Positions 22,063-32,933 of a stretch of DNA of 64,000 nucleotides are shown in pieces. Source of the DNA: Hymenopus coronatus (taxonomy: Eukaryota > Arthropoda > Insecta > Mantodea > Hymenopodidae); NCBI GenBank assembly GCA_030762935.1, contig CM060895.1:32044501-32108500 (forward strand), given 5' to 3'. Both the position numbers and the translations under genes were made by a program. Positions within the stretch are counted from its first letter, which is position 1, and each line of letters begins with the position of its first letter. Under the pieces are notes generated by a model. It had not been told where the DNA came from and made no database searches. It worked only from the letters and a program-made list of their open reading frames with translations.

Positions 22063-22820
22063 GGGTTACTACAAAAGAAATAGACAACTTCAACTGCCTG
22101 TAAAACAGAAACTATTAGAGATAGCAACCTAATTATTTCGGAGGTATGTTGAGAAACTCTCAAAATTTTGTTTGTTACTATTGGTAACGCTGTAGTGTTT
22201 TGTTTGTTGTTGCAGAAGCTGAAAAGCTGTTGTCCAACGACATTTTAGAACACGTTACCACAAAATGCCACCGACTAGATAGTCAATCTACGACTGGTAT
22301 AGAAAATTCGAGACAACGGGATGTTTGTGCAAAGGGAAGAGCTCGGGAAGACCAAGAGTTTCGGAAGAAAACGTTGAACGTGTTCGTTCTGCCTACATAA
22401 GAAGCCCACAGAAATCGACATCTAGGGCAAGCATGCAATTACAAATTCCACAGCAAACTGTATGCAAAATCTTGCGGAAGCGACTGCATATGATGCCTTA
22501 CAGATTACAGATGTTGCAGTTTCTGAGTGAAGAAGATAAGGTCATACGGCGTGACTTTTGCATCGACATGTTGCGACATGATGAAGACGATGCTGGTTTT
22601 TGTGAGCACATCATTTCATTTTTGTGGTAACGTGTTCTAAAATGTCGTTGGACAACAGTTGCTGATTGCGTTCTAGCAAATTCCAACACGCAATATGCCT
22701 TTTCCACAGGATTTTCCGCCATTTCAGCTTCTGCAACAACAAACAAAACACTACAGCGTTACCAATAGTAACAAACGAAACTTTGAGAGTTTCTCAACAT
22801 ATCTCCAAAATAATTAGGTT
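22063..22820. mobile_element. Foldback derivative of a Tc1/mariner-like element
   Basis: Long inverted arms: about 22126-22270 on the left and 22612-22820 on the right, sharing AACCTAATTATTTCGGAG through the 5' untranslated region. The left arm also begins the transposase, but about 70 bases of coding start are deleted there, whereas the right arm keeps them inverted. The outer 60 bases at the left (CAGGGTTACTAC...) have no partner on the right. The element appears to have lost its 3' half and gained an inverted copy of its 5' end. Confidence 0.85.
22276..22610 (+). pseudogene. N-terminal half of a Tc1/mariner-like (DDE_3 type) transposase
   Basis: Frame with SIYDWYRKFETTGCLCKGK, GRPRVSEENVERVRSAY and SPQKSTSRASMQLQIPQQTV. 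These are the two helix-turn-helix DNA-binding segments and GRP linker of a transposase type common in arthropods. An in-frame stop precedes SIYDW. The frame then leaves known sequence at about 22610, where the inverted arm starts. The true start codons survive only on the opposite strand in the right arm (MAENPVEKAYCVLEF, around 22700). No catalytic domain, so it is dead. Confidence 0.78.
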
Positions 22821-23330
22821 ATATTTTTTATTAGTTATGTAATTATCACACCATGGTATTTGAACCTGTATTAAATACAAATTAATTGTCTCTCTACGTA
22901 TTGCTTTTTCACTCTCTCCCACAAAGTCTTACTCCTCCATATTATACTTTCCACTATGCCTCCAGCTCTTCTCTGTATAAATAACTTAATGTAATCTGTT
23001 TTGAAAGGCAATTATAAAACTCTTTTTTTCCGGAATGTTAATACAAGTAAAAGAAAATGCTTTAGCAGAACACAGAATTATACCTTTTTCTTAAAATTGC
23101 AAGTAAAGCATAACTTTTCTCTAGCTCATCTAGGGCTACACGCTCTTAATTTTCCATTCTATGGAAATAATGGAATAAAGAAATTTAACAGAAACATTAT
23201 AGATATAGTCTATGTTTTTTACGTAAGTTATTTTTTTAAATTCAAAAGTAAGGGCTACATATATACTTTCTTTACCAAGAATAGTAAATAGGGAACGAAG
23301 ATTCTATCTCCATTTGTTTCTGGAAATACG
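22821..23330. other. Unassigned AT-rich DNA
   Basis: No recognised repeat. A forward frame at 23001-23291 is lysine/phenylalanine-rich, as expected for AT-rich noncoding DNA. Confidence 0.45.
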
Positions 23331-23334
23331 CTAT

Positions 23335-23988
23335 GAACACAAAAAGTACCAAAGAAAAATGTCCCGAGTCTGTGTATGAGAGTGTCTAAGCATAGCTCAA
23401 AACCGAAAAGTTATTTAAATACCATACTTGTTAAGCATTTTATAGGTTGTAACATGAAGGTTTTCAACAAAATCATCCACCCCAAACTACTCTTTTCTCA
23501 AAAAATGATTCTAAACGACTTTTATTAAAATAAAAATTATTATAAGACTTTTACTTAAATGAAATGTAAACACTCAATTTTCTGGTAATAGCTCCTGAAA
23601 TTCATCTGGAAACCGTTGACAAATCTTATTACACAAAAAGGCTCGGACTTGTAAAAGCACCATTTATCTCAACTATATGCTTTTTCGGTACCAAATATTT
23701 CTGAGATATTTCTTATTTAGTTTAAATTTTCCAATACTTTCAGTTTTCTTAAAGGTAAAGTTATTTGTTTTTTCATCCTACTCATGCACAGACCATGCTA
23801 TCACATAAGGATACTCTCTTAAAAGGATTTGAGTCGCTTTAACATACTGTATTTATTATTGCGCTCTAACTAGAGGCAAATACTAATGTTTATGTCGATT
23901 GCTACAACTAGATATAAGAATAAGCTTTTGTAATATAGTTTGTTGCAGAAGAGACAGAGAAGGTCATGTAAACGTAATAACATATAAA
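23335..23988 (-). mobile_element. Diverged HLE, right end lost
   Basis: From the TGTGTATGAGAGTGTC tract through ACCGAAAAGTTATTTAAATACC to the L end GTCATGTAAACGTAATAACAT. Many substitutions mark it as old. Confidence 0.72.
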
Positions 23989-23992
23989 AATT

Positions 23993-24552
23993 TTATTTTC
24001 TCTATTGCGTGCCTATAGCCATATCAGAAAACACTGCATTTCATCCAAAAATTAAAAATGCGGATTTTACTATAAATGCAGATTTAAGGCTCCCTAATAC
24101 AAAAAATAACATATTTTCAAAACTTTTTTGCGCAATCTCGAGTTTATGTGTGTTTATATCTGTCTGTGAATTCACAACTCTAAAAATTCGGTTAAGTGCA
24201 AAACCTGATATTTAAGTGGAGGGCCTTCTCAGGATGCAAAACAAAGATTTTCATCAAAATCGTCAGATGTTTGATGATATTTGCATGACAAAAGGCGTAT
24301 AAATTTTCTTCGAATAACCTTCATTCTGACTTATTTTTGAGAAATTGGTAAACCGTTAAGACAGAAAATGTTACTACAAAAGCACACAATATACGTTAAA
24401 TGAAAGTATTTGAGACGTGAACTATTTGCTAGATATTGGTTTGAAATATCAAATACGTATTCTTTTTTTTTTTCTAGGGGTAAGTCGCAATTCGTTTTTT
24501 CTCGTGTTCATGGTGAGAATACAGAACTTCAAAGCCATTACCTAGAAACTTT
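23993..24552 (-). mobile_element. Diverged HLE, left end lost
   Basis: The R-end palindrome is gone but CATTTCATCCAAAAATT and the following blocks are present in order. It is cut at about 24552 in a T run where the next HLE starts. Confidence 0.68.
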
Positions 24553-24564
24553 TTTTTTGTATTT

Positions 24565-25362
24565 TTTTTTTCTTTCTCAATCCGTGTGCTCAATGTACAT
24601 ACTAAGTAGGGAAGATATATTTCATCCAGCAATTCAGTACCGAGACTTTACCATAAATACATATTTTAAGATCCCTTGATCCAGAAAAAGCACTTTTAGA
24701 AACATATATATTTAAATTCAGTATCTTCCAAAGATGCAACACGAAGATTTTCAGTAAAATCCCCCAACGCAGCTATCCTTTACATGGAACTTTAGTCGAA
24801 AACTTTGATTTCCTCAAAAATGACTATTTGGATAAAAATACCACATTTAAAATATAGTACCAACAAAATATATTCTTAAATTTTCTGGAAATTGCCTTTG
24901 AAGACCTGTTCGTTCTGGAGGACTTTTATATAACTGGTAAACCGTAAGGGATAGGAAAAGTATATTGTACACAAAACATATAGATCTCATTAAATCACAC
25001 AATTAATGACAAATGTTTTTGGTTTTGTAGAGAACCATTTCCGAGATATTTTTTCTTATTGGTTAATTACATAATCTTTTCTCAGTCACATTTCACTTCA
25101 TATCTCTTTTGTTTTACTTCAAGTAATGCAGACAGAACCGAGTACAATTGTTTCACATAGCATCCAGCTTTTAAAATATGTGACTATCACTTTAGCCTAG
25201 TGTATTTCATTATTTCCCTTCTACTTACAAGGGAGCAATAATAAGGCCAAGTTTGCTAATTAGTAAGTATCTCCATTATCAGGATGTAGATAAAAGAATA
25301 ATCTTTTGTAAGAATAGATTGTTTGTGGAACAAATAGAAAAAGTCATGTGAATGGACAAATC
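24565..25362 (-). mobile_element. HLE without microsatellite
   Basis: R end with TCAATGTACATACTAAGTAG. The microsatellite-to-palindrome stretch is replaced by ACATATATATTTAAATTC. The L end is at 25340-25362 (GTCATGTGAATGGACAAATC). Confidence 0.82.
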
Positions 25363-25740
25363 TGACAGTCACTTTAGACTGCTACTTTGGCTAATGTAGA
25401 CTACTATTAACGTAAGTTTCCTCACAAGACTAGGCAGATACCTTGTATTCCGGATAGGTAGAGTCAGACTGAAAAATTTAATGCCATATCCGGCATTAGC
25501 CGGTTGCTCTTCCACTGAGCTACCATGACAACATGCCGGCATAGCATTGAATTTCTCAACTGATTCGCATGTATCCCGGTAGACACCAATGGCGACTTAC
25601 AATGCTGCAATACAAGTCCCAGGATTCATAGTATAGCCAACTATTATGGTAAGGGGCGTTGGTTTAATTGTTTTTTCACACAAGCCAATACCCTTACACA
25701 TGCGAGTCAGCAGAGAAATTGAATGCTATGCCGGCAAATT

Positions 25741-25811
25741 GCCATAGTTGCTCAGTGGAAGAGCAAACGGCTAGAGACCGGGAAACCCGTGGTTCAAATC
25801 CCGGCTATGAA
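25741..25811 (+). tRNA. tRNA-like SINE-B head 1
   Basis: GCCATAG pairs with CTATG(A). The D arm is changed (GTTGCTCAGTGG), and the B box is GGTTCAAATCC. The anticodon arm ACGG...CCGG is partly paired. A pol III promoter relic, not a tRNA gene. Confidence 0.4.
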
Positions 25812-26047
25812 ATTTTTTCAGTCTGACTCTACCTACCCAACTGCTGTCCTACACACGGCTTGTGTGAAAAAACAATTAAACCAATACCAATTGACCCTAA
25901 CAGTTGGCTATACAATGAATCATGGAACTTAAAGTACTTGCAACATTGTAAGTCGCCATTGTCATCTCAAAATAATTTGAGGTCACCTTGTGGATTACTG
26001 GGAACCATGCAAGACAGTTGAGGAATTCATTGCTATGCCAGCATGTT

Positions 26048-26118
26048 GCCACGGTAGCTCAGTGGAAGAGCAACCGGCTAAAGACCGGGAGATCCGTGGT
26101 CCAAATCCCGGCTATGGC
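26048..26118 (+). tRNA. tRNA-like SINE-B head 2
   Basis: GCCACGG/CTATGGC stem, A box TAGCTCAGTGGAAGAGC, and a B box altered to GGTCCAAATCC, which should weaken transcription factor binding. Confidence 0.4.
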
Positions 26119-26213
26119 TTTGCATTTTTCAATCTGACTCAAACTATCTAACTGTTGTCCTGCACATGTCTTGTGTGAAAAAAAAAATACAAGTAAACCA
26201 ATAACCTTGTATT

Positions 26214-26945
26214 TTGTTAAATATTTTAGGGGTGAAAAGAACATTTTAAAATGTTTGCGCTACAATCTCTGTTAGTGGTTTAAAAAGCACACAGTTGAAT
26301 TTTTTTGACGCAGCGCTTGTTTTCTTCGTCATCTCCGTGCGAAACGTAAAGTTAAGGAGATATTTACCACAGCTAAGGCTCGCCTCAAGATAATTGGGTG
26401 TGAATATTTTATTGTTCTGTGCAACGCAACTGAGTGACACCGGATCTGACATTTTGCTCCTCCACCCCGCAATGTTTTGCTGAAAATTTCATTTTCTCCA
26501 GGTCATTATTTTTTCATACGCCAGTTGCCATGCGACTGCCTCTGTGCCTTTTGTACGTTTAAACGTACAAATAACTGTCACACACATACACACTGCTCCT
26601 TTTGCCTCACGTTCTTCTGTTGTTTGTTCACAGGTGCGTGTTGGTACATAACATGTGTTTTCGTGTGTAAACTGCTGTGTTTTTACCTGGACGATGGCGC
26701 TCAAGTGCTTACTCTTTTGTTTATAGTGCAGCACAGTTGGAGAGAAACATGAAGACTCGCACTTTAGTATATAATGACTTGAAGGACAACTTTAGAGTAA
26801 TTAGCAAAACCATTGCGAATAATCCAAGTTTTTTTAGAAGTTTGTGTATAAATCTGCTAAAGGTTTACTTTTATAATTTGTGATTTTATATAGAGAACGA
26901 TTAGATCACTATAAGAGATTTTATGATTTTAAATGTTATTTAACT
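26214..26945. other. Unassigned DNA with CA tract
   Basis: Moderate GC, single-copy in this window. Short overlapping frames exist on both strands without recognisable domains. The pyrimidine run before CACAG|GTGCG (about 26632) resembles a splice acceptor, but no exon could be supported. Confidence 0.4.
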
Positions 26946-27790
26946 AACAAATCTGATGTGTTCCTTTCACATGACTTTCTCAAGCTGTTCCGCAAATAAG
27001 TCATTTATTCAGAAGATTAATCTTTATGTACATCATGCTAATCAAGATAAAGGCAAACAGAATTAGTCTCATTACTTGTTTTCTTGTAAGTACACGGAAA
27101 ATAGGGGAAAGCACAGGCTAAAGTGATAAATAAGTCGCTACCTGAAACAACTGAAATTTCATTCTTTTCTTGCCAGGAGTAAACAAATGAGAAACGAGAA
27201 AAAAGATGTCTTCCCATTCGCTAAAAGTTTAAGTGCCTTAAAACTGATACCAATAATCCGGAGTATCTCGAAAACGGTTAACTCCCAAAAAAATAATGTA
27301 CATAACATTAATTGTGTGTTTTAATGAGATCCACATCTTTATTTAGCAAGCTTTTGTATATATCTTATGGTTTGCAAGTTATATAAAAGTCGTGCAGAAT
27401 GAAGAAGTCTTCAAGGGTAGTCCCAGAAAGTTCAAGATATACATTTCATTTGTCATAAAAATATCTTAAACATAAGGTATTTTAATCAAAAGCGTTTGAG
27501 CCATTTTTAAGAAAATCAACATTTTCGAATTTTTTTCCATGTAAAGGGTAGTTTGTGGTGAGGGGATTTTCTCGTGTCGTATCCTTGGAAGATACTAAAT
27601 CTAAATACTAAATTGGCTTTGTAACGGCTATTCGTTTTTGATCCATGCTCTGCACGCACACACACACACCCGCGCGCATACATACACACACGCACACACA
27701 TACATGCATGCATACATACAAACATACACACGTATGCACGTATATTTTTCTAAAAATTCTCTTTTTCGGACTCGGGGGATCCTTATCATA

Positions 27791-28785
27791 CACAGGGTTA
27801 TTCAAAAAGAAAGAACAGATTTCAAACTTTTATTGCTTCCAAACTACAAAAGATAGAAGCATGATTCCAACGTTCATGGAGAGAGAAAAGTTTACAATTG
27901 AAATAGTGCGGAGGGGGGGTGGAAGTTCCATTCACAGCCGCATTGGCACTGTTGTTTGTTGTTATATATCTGTAGTGAAATGGCGGCGACTTCTCAAGAG
28001 AAATAATTTTGTGTGCTGCAATTAGTAAACCGAGTGGCATCGAAAATTCGTAGAAGATGATTGCTTGTGCAAAAGGAAAAGCACGGGACGTTCTCTCACA
28101 TCGGACGTAAATATCGAGCCCAAAGAAATCCACATCACGAGCAAGCAACCAACGGTATGGCGAGTTCTAAAACATCGTCTGCACCTGAAGCCATACAAAC
28201 TGCAGTTATTGCAAGCATTGAATCTTGACGACCACAACAAAAGGTACGAATTATTGGCATGTTAGAAGATGTGGAAGAAGACAATTTTACTCAACGATTG
28301 ATTTTTTCCAATGAAATTTTCCATGCAAGATGGTGCCCCGCCTCATTTCTCTTGCCACGTCCGACGTTACTTGAATAACACGTTTGCAGGACGTTGGATT
28401 GCGAGAGGAGGAGCAGATCAACTTTATCGCCGATGGTCTCCCAGGTCTCCAGATCTCACTCCGTGTGATTTTTATCTATGGAGTTATGTAAAAAACTGTG
28501 TTTTTATTCTTCCTATGCCTGACACTCTTGCAGATCTACGACATCGAATTATTGAAGCTGTAAATTCGATAACTGGAGACCAGCTGATTCGTGTGTAGCA
28601 AGAAATGTTCCACCGTTTTGACATATGCTGTGTACCACACGGTGCTCATCTTGAATACATATTATAAAAACATACACTTTTTTATCTCCATCAACGTTGA
28701 AATCATGTTTCTATCTTTTGTAGTTTGGAAGCAATAAATATTTGAAATCTGTTCTTTTTTTTTTTTTTTTTTTTGAATATTCCTG
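27791..28785 (+). mobile_element. Tc1/mariner-like element, internally deleted
   Basis: TA at 27789-27790 and 28786-28787 fits a TA target duplication inside the HLE. The ends are inverted repeats of about 75-85 bases. The left arm has CAGGGTTATTCAAAAAG and CAAACTACAAAAGATAGAAG. The right arm has the inverse, with an expanded T run at 28755-28774. About 995 bases. Confidence 0.88.
28022..28602 (+). pseudogene. DDE_3-type transposase pseudogene, catalytic centre deleted
   Basis: N-terminal pieces (CKRKSTGRSLTSDVN, then QPTVWRVLKHRLHLKPYKL) give the helix-turn-helix region. A frame change leads to LEDVEEDNFTQRLIFSNE, where the first catalytic aspartate would be expected in the IFSDE motif but asparagine is read. 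Immediately after, the sequence jumps to MQDGAPPHFS at about 28323, carrying the second aspartate. The 80-100 residues between are deleted. The C-terminal part (SPDLTPCDFYLW, then IIEAVNSITGDQL) is well kept to a stop near 28596. Same family as the foldback at 22.1-22.8 kb. Non-functional. Confidence 0.85.
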
Positions 28786-28878
28786 TATCTACGGTGAAAA
28801 CTGACATCGAATTTTTGGGTGGAATACAATACCTTCTCTATCCACTAAGTACATTGTATATGGGGATAGGGAAAATAA

Positions 28879-29668
28879 AATCTGATGTGTTCCATTCACA
28901 TGATTTTCTCTACATTTCTGGAACAAATTATTTTTGAAAGCTTATTCTTCTATCTACTTCATGCTAATTGAGATAAACATTAACAGAAATGCCCTTATCA
29001 CTTGCTTCCTTACAAGTAGAAGGGAAATAAGGAAATGCACTAGGGTAAAGTGATAGTCAAATCTTTTAAAAGCTGGTTGCTATGTGATTGAAATAAGTTT
29101 GTTGGATGACCAGGAGTTTACAAATTTCCGTAAGAGAAAAATTTATCTTAAAACTGAAACCAATAAGATGGAATACCTCGGAAACGATTAACTCCACGAA
29201 AGAAAGTGTGTGTTTTTACGAAATCTACACTTTTTGTGTATGTGTTTGCCCATTTCTTACAGTTTACCTTACGCAAAAGTCATCCAGAATGATAAGGTCT
29301 TCAGAGGCTACTCCTAGAAAATTTAAGATATGCATTTCATTTTACATAAATATCTTTAATATAGGATATTTTAATCAAACCATTAGAGCCTTTTTAAGAA
29401 AATCAAAAAGGGTTGAAAGGATTTTCTTGAATATCTTCCTGTCGAATCCTTGGAAGACACTACACTTAAAAACCACATTTGAAATTTTAGTCTTTTAGTT
29501 TTTGAGTTGTGCTATTCTCACACACTTTTTTCTAAAAAATTATTTTTCGGAGTCAGGGGACCTCAAAACATATATTGCCGGCGTAATCTGGACATTGCAT
29601 CTTTGGGTGAATATAATACCTGCTCCATCCACTATGTACATTATACATATGGACTACATAAAGTAAAA
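28879..29668 (+). mobile_element. HLE in tandem with the previous copy
   Basis: The L end follows the previous R end with one shared A run (GGGAAAATAAAATCTGATG). The microsatellite is almost absent. The R variant palindrome is TATGTACATTATACATATGG. About 790 bases. Confidence 0.87.
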
Positions 29669-30096
29669 ATGTCTAAGTTAACTATTTCAATGTTGAAAAC
29701 ACTAAAACACACAAAACCGTAAACTGTTCAAGTAAAGTGCGTGTAAAAGAGCGATAAGAATCGATCGTTGCAGCGGTTTTTGTTTACGCCTGAGCTTATA
29801 CTCTATGCATGTAGGCAAGATAAAGAAGCTGCCTATGCAGCAGGGGGAGGGGGAGTTCTTATTTTATCCTACTAACAAAGCTGATTCAATATCACCATGC
29901 ATTTTCACTGTGACGAGAAGTGCCATAGATGCTTTACTTGCACAGAATTGAAAATTTGAAGTGTCATATTCACACGAGAATCTCTATCCACTATCGTTTA
30001 TTTTTATTTAGCGCCTGCAACGCATTTTTGCAACCGCTTATTCTGTCGAACAACAGGTGTCGTATCTAATAATCGAAATTGAACCCCTTACACAAA
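29669..30096. other. Unassigned DNA
   Basis: GC-richer at 29735-29860. No recognised family or coding signal. Confidence 0.45.
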
Positions 30097-30098
30097 CT

Positions 30099-30965
30099 GT
30101 TTTACTTTCTCTATACGCACTATGTACATAGGTATAGAGAAGGTATTGCACTCCACCCAAAAATTCGATACCGAGATTTCACCGGAAATATATGTTTTAG
30201 GGTTCTCTGTATCCAAAAAAAGTATTTTCAGAAAAAGGTTCGTGTGTGTGTGTGTCCGTGTGTCAGTGTGTCTGTAAACACGATAACTCAAAAACGAAAT
30301 CTCAGTAAAATACCAAATTTTAGTATCTTCCAGGGATGCGACACGAAGATTTTGAGAAAAATCCCCCCACCCCAAACTACCCTTTACATGGAACTTTTTT
30401 TGAAATTTTTTATTTTTTAAAAAAATAATCTAACAATTTTGATTAAAATATCATATATTAAAGATATTTACCTGACAAATAAAATGTATATTTTGAATTT
30501 TCTGGGAATAGCCTCTGAAGACTACTTTATTCTGGGTCAATTTTACGGAACTTTGCATAACTACTAAACCGTAAGAGATGGATAAAAACTTACCACACAA
30601 CATATGTAGAGCACTTTGAAACACACAATTTATGTTATATACTTTTTTCGTGAAGTTGATTGTTTTTGAGATAACCTTGTTTTTGGTTTCAGCTAGAAAA
30701 AACATATTTTTCTCATACAGGACTTTGTGAACTCGTGTCCATACACACAAAGGAACATCAGTCACATAGCAACCAGCTTTTGACCATCACTTTAACTTAT
30801 GGTACTCCCTTATTTCGCTTCTACTTACAAGGAAGCAAGCAATAAAGACTATTTCTGCTAATTTTTTCTCGATTAGCAGGAAGTAAATAGAAGCATAAAC
30901 TTTTTAACAATAATTTATTGCAGAGTTGTAGAGAAAGTTATGTGAATGGAACACATCAGATTTTT
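30099..30965 (-). mobile_element. HLE, near complete
   Basis: R end with asymmetric palindrome CACTATGTACATAGGTATAG, GT tract at 30241-30275, and a clean L end GGAACACATCAGATTTTT. The central palindrome is shortened by deletion of one arm. Confidence 0.92.
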
Positions 30966-32135
30966 GTAATAGTGCAGTCAAAAATTGTTTGATAGGAGTT
31001 TTGATAATTTTAACTTTATACTACCATACTACTACTTCAAAACTATTAAAACATTATTATTTATTCATATGTCTGGTAGAAAGCTTATATTTAGTTAATT
31101 GTTCTATAGTATTACGCACTAAATTTTATGACTTAGGTGCATTTTGCAAATAACTTTTGTTGTGCTAAACTTGGACTCAAACCAAAATTGAACATTTTAA
31201 ATACCTTAAGTATGTCATTCTATAACAAAATACCTATTAAATGCCATTTTAAAATATTAAATTATCAGCACAACAAAGGCAGTATATGTTTTTCCTATTT
31301 CCATTTTTAAAATATGACTTAAGTGGTATTTAGAAAGTAAGCTTCTGTTTATCACTTATGGCTGTTTTCAGTTTACTCAATTGGATAAAATTAGATAAAA
31401 ATAAAAACTATTTCACGGTCTGTTATAAAATGCCAAATCATATTTGTTGTTCAAATATCAGTATTGTAATAAAAACCTATTGAGCCATTTGTGGAAAATA
31501 ATAAATTATTTCTATGTATAGTTTGAAATGGAGAATTTCCTCAACAATTTCCACCTGATAGTAGAAACATGCAACACACACAACTGCAAGCATACATTTC
31601 TTCATCTAAACATTTTTCTTGATTAATGTAAACTAAAATGTGCCTTCTCAGTTAAATACCAATTAAATACCATTTGCATGAATTATTCAAACCTGCAACC
31701 GGAATGCTTTAACGACATTATAACCTAAAATACTACTCGTTTGTAGCTTTGAAAATATTATTTTATATTGTTTCCTTTTCTGAATTCCTCGAACGAGAAG
31801 CAAGCAAAGCCGCCATTCCCCAATGGTTTTCGTGCGCTTTCAGCAACACTATTTTCCAAACAAACGAGCTACAGAAGTGGGTGAGGCCAACGCTATCTGC
31901 TGGCAGAATTTAAATAAGGCTGGTACCCAAGGGAAGAACTTGCAGGAAAAAGAAGACTGTCTTACACTATGCACCTTATTTTACTTTGGGCTTCTGCTAT
32001 TTATTATTTTTAAGATACATAAAGCTTCAGCATACATAAAACTACACATTTCCCTCGCGAGAGGGCAAAAATGTAGCTGCTTATCTGAGGCCAGAATATG
32101 CGTCCAACTAACCAGTTAAAAACCAGTCATAAACT
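30966..32135. other. Unassigned AT-rich DNA
   Basis: About 1.17 kb without any family seen elsewhere in the window. A forward frame at 31823-32119 has a hydrophobic stretch but no other support for being a gene. Confidence 0.5.
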
Positions 32136-32306
32136 CGCTTTTCTTACTTTCTCTACACTACACTGCATATAGTAGTTAGAGGAGATATTGTATTCCATCC
32201 AAGAATTTGATATCGAAAGTTCACTGATGATGCATACTGTTAGGCCCCTGAATCCAAAATTAAGCAGTTTAGAAACAGGTCCGCGCAGCGCGTGTGTGTT
32301 TTTTGG

Positions 32307-32522
32307 TAGTGTTTAACGCCCGCTTTCACTACTTGTGGCGATGACACTGGTGAAGATGGAGCACCGGTGGAATGCGATGGCGGGGGAAACTGGAGAACTC
32401 GGAGAAACCCCGCTCCTGCGCCGCTTTGTCCACCACAAATCTAACATGCGGTCACTTGGGGATTGAACCCTGGTCGTCTAGGTGAGAGGCGAATGGTCTA
32501 ACCACTCGATCACGGCGCGGCC
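32307..32522 (-). mobile_element. SINE-D copy in the HLE microsatellite
   Basis: On the reverse strand: GGCCGCGCCGTGATCGAGTG head (A box), GGTTCAATCCCC (B box), GACAAAGCGGCGCAGGAGCG, GCATTCCACCGGTGCTCC, and the end GCGGGCGTTAAACACTA. GT-rich sequence lies on both sides, so the target duplication may be hidden in the microsatellite. Confidence 0.88.
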
Positions 32523-32544
32523 CTATGTGTGTGTGTATATGTGG

Positions 32545-32620
32545 GAGAAAATCCCCACACCGGAACCGGGAATCGAACCCCGTTTGGTAAGTAGCGGCGC
32601 CACCATCGCGCTAAGGAGAC
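32545..32620 (-). mobile_element. SINE-C head, 3'-truncated
   Basis: Reverse strand reads GTCTCCTTAGCGCGATGGTG, then a B box GGGTTCGATTCCC, then GTGTGGGGATTTTCTCCC. Only the tRNA-derived 75 bases are present. The GC-rich body is missing. Confidence 0.75.
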
Positions 32621-32933
32621 CCCCTTACCCAATAGAGCCGGGCTAAAAAGATTAGACTATCGCTTTAGTGTAACTTATTCTTTTATTTTCTTTTAGTTAT
32701 AAGCTAAGTAATAAGACCATTTCTACTAATGTTTGTTTCTGTCACCATGGAGTAGATAGAGTATAAGATTTTGTAAGAATATGTATAAACTGAGGCTTTC
32801 ATGGCCGATGTCTTGAATAATGAAACTATTTTCCAGTTTCGTTTTGTAAGAATAGTTTGTTTGCAGAACAGGTAGAATAGTCATGTGAATGGAACACATC
32901 AGATTTTTGTTTTTGTGAAATATGTTTCCTTTT

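Larger units (their letters stand above)
25450..26203. mobile_element. Rearranged SINE-B trimer flanked by a 10-bp duplication
   Basis: ACCTTGTATT occurs at 25440-25449 and 26204-26213, immediately outside the composite. Inside, a reverse SINE-B piece (tail, partial tRNA-like head and spacer, 25450-25690) is followed by two forward units with heads at 25741 and 26048, a period of about 307 bases. The duplication suggests that the 754-base composite integrated as one molecule. Confidence 0.82.
26947..28878 (+). mobile_element. HLE split by a Tc1/mariner-like element
   Basis: L end at 26948 (TCTGATGTGTTCC) and a long CA/CATA tract at 27656-27735. The copy is interrupted at 27791 and resumes at 28788 with TCTACGGTGAAAACTG. 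The R variant end (TAAGTACATTGTATATGGGG) is followed directly by another L end. Confidence 0.88.
32137..32914 (-). mobile_element. HLE carrying SINE-D and a SINE-C head
   Basis: R end with palindrome loss (CTACACTACACTGCATATAG). Only about 140 bases of the R part remain before SINEs interrupt the GT tract. It resumes at about 32650 and reaches the L end GGAACACATCAGATTTTT. A 55-base extra segment at 32790-32845 is of unknown origin, and TTTTGTAAGAATA is duplicated around it. Confidence 0.78.

Noticed and set aside
26048..26118. Functional tRNA gene
   Set aside because: T stem and anticodon arm pair poorly, B box is altered, and the unit recurs in tandem with identical flanks, so it is a SINE head.
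26477..26752. Host cysteine-rich protein on the forward strand
   Set aside because: Overlapping frames on both strands of similar length and no domain, signal or splice evidence.
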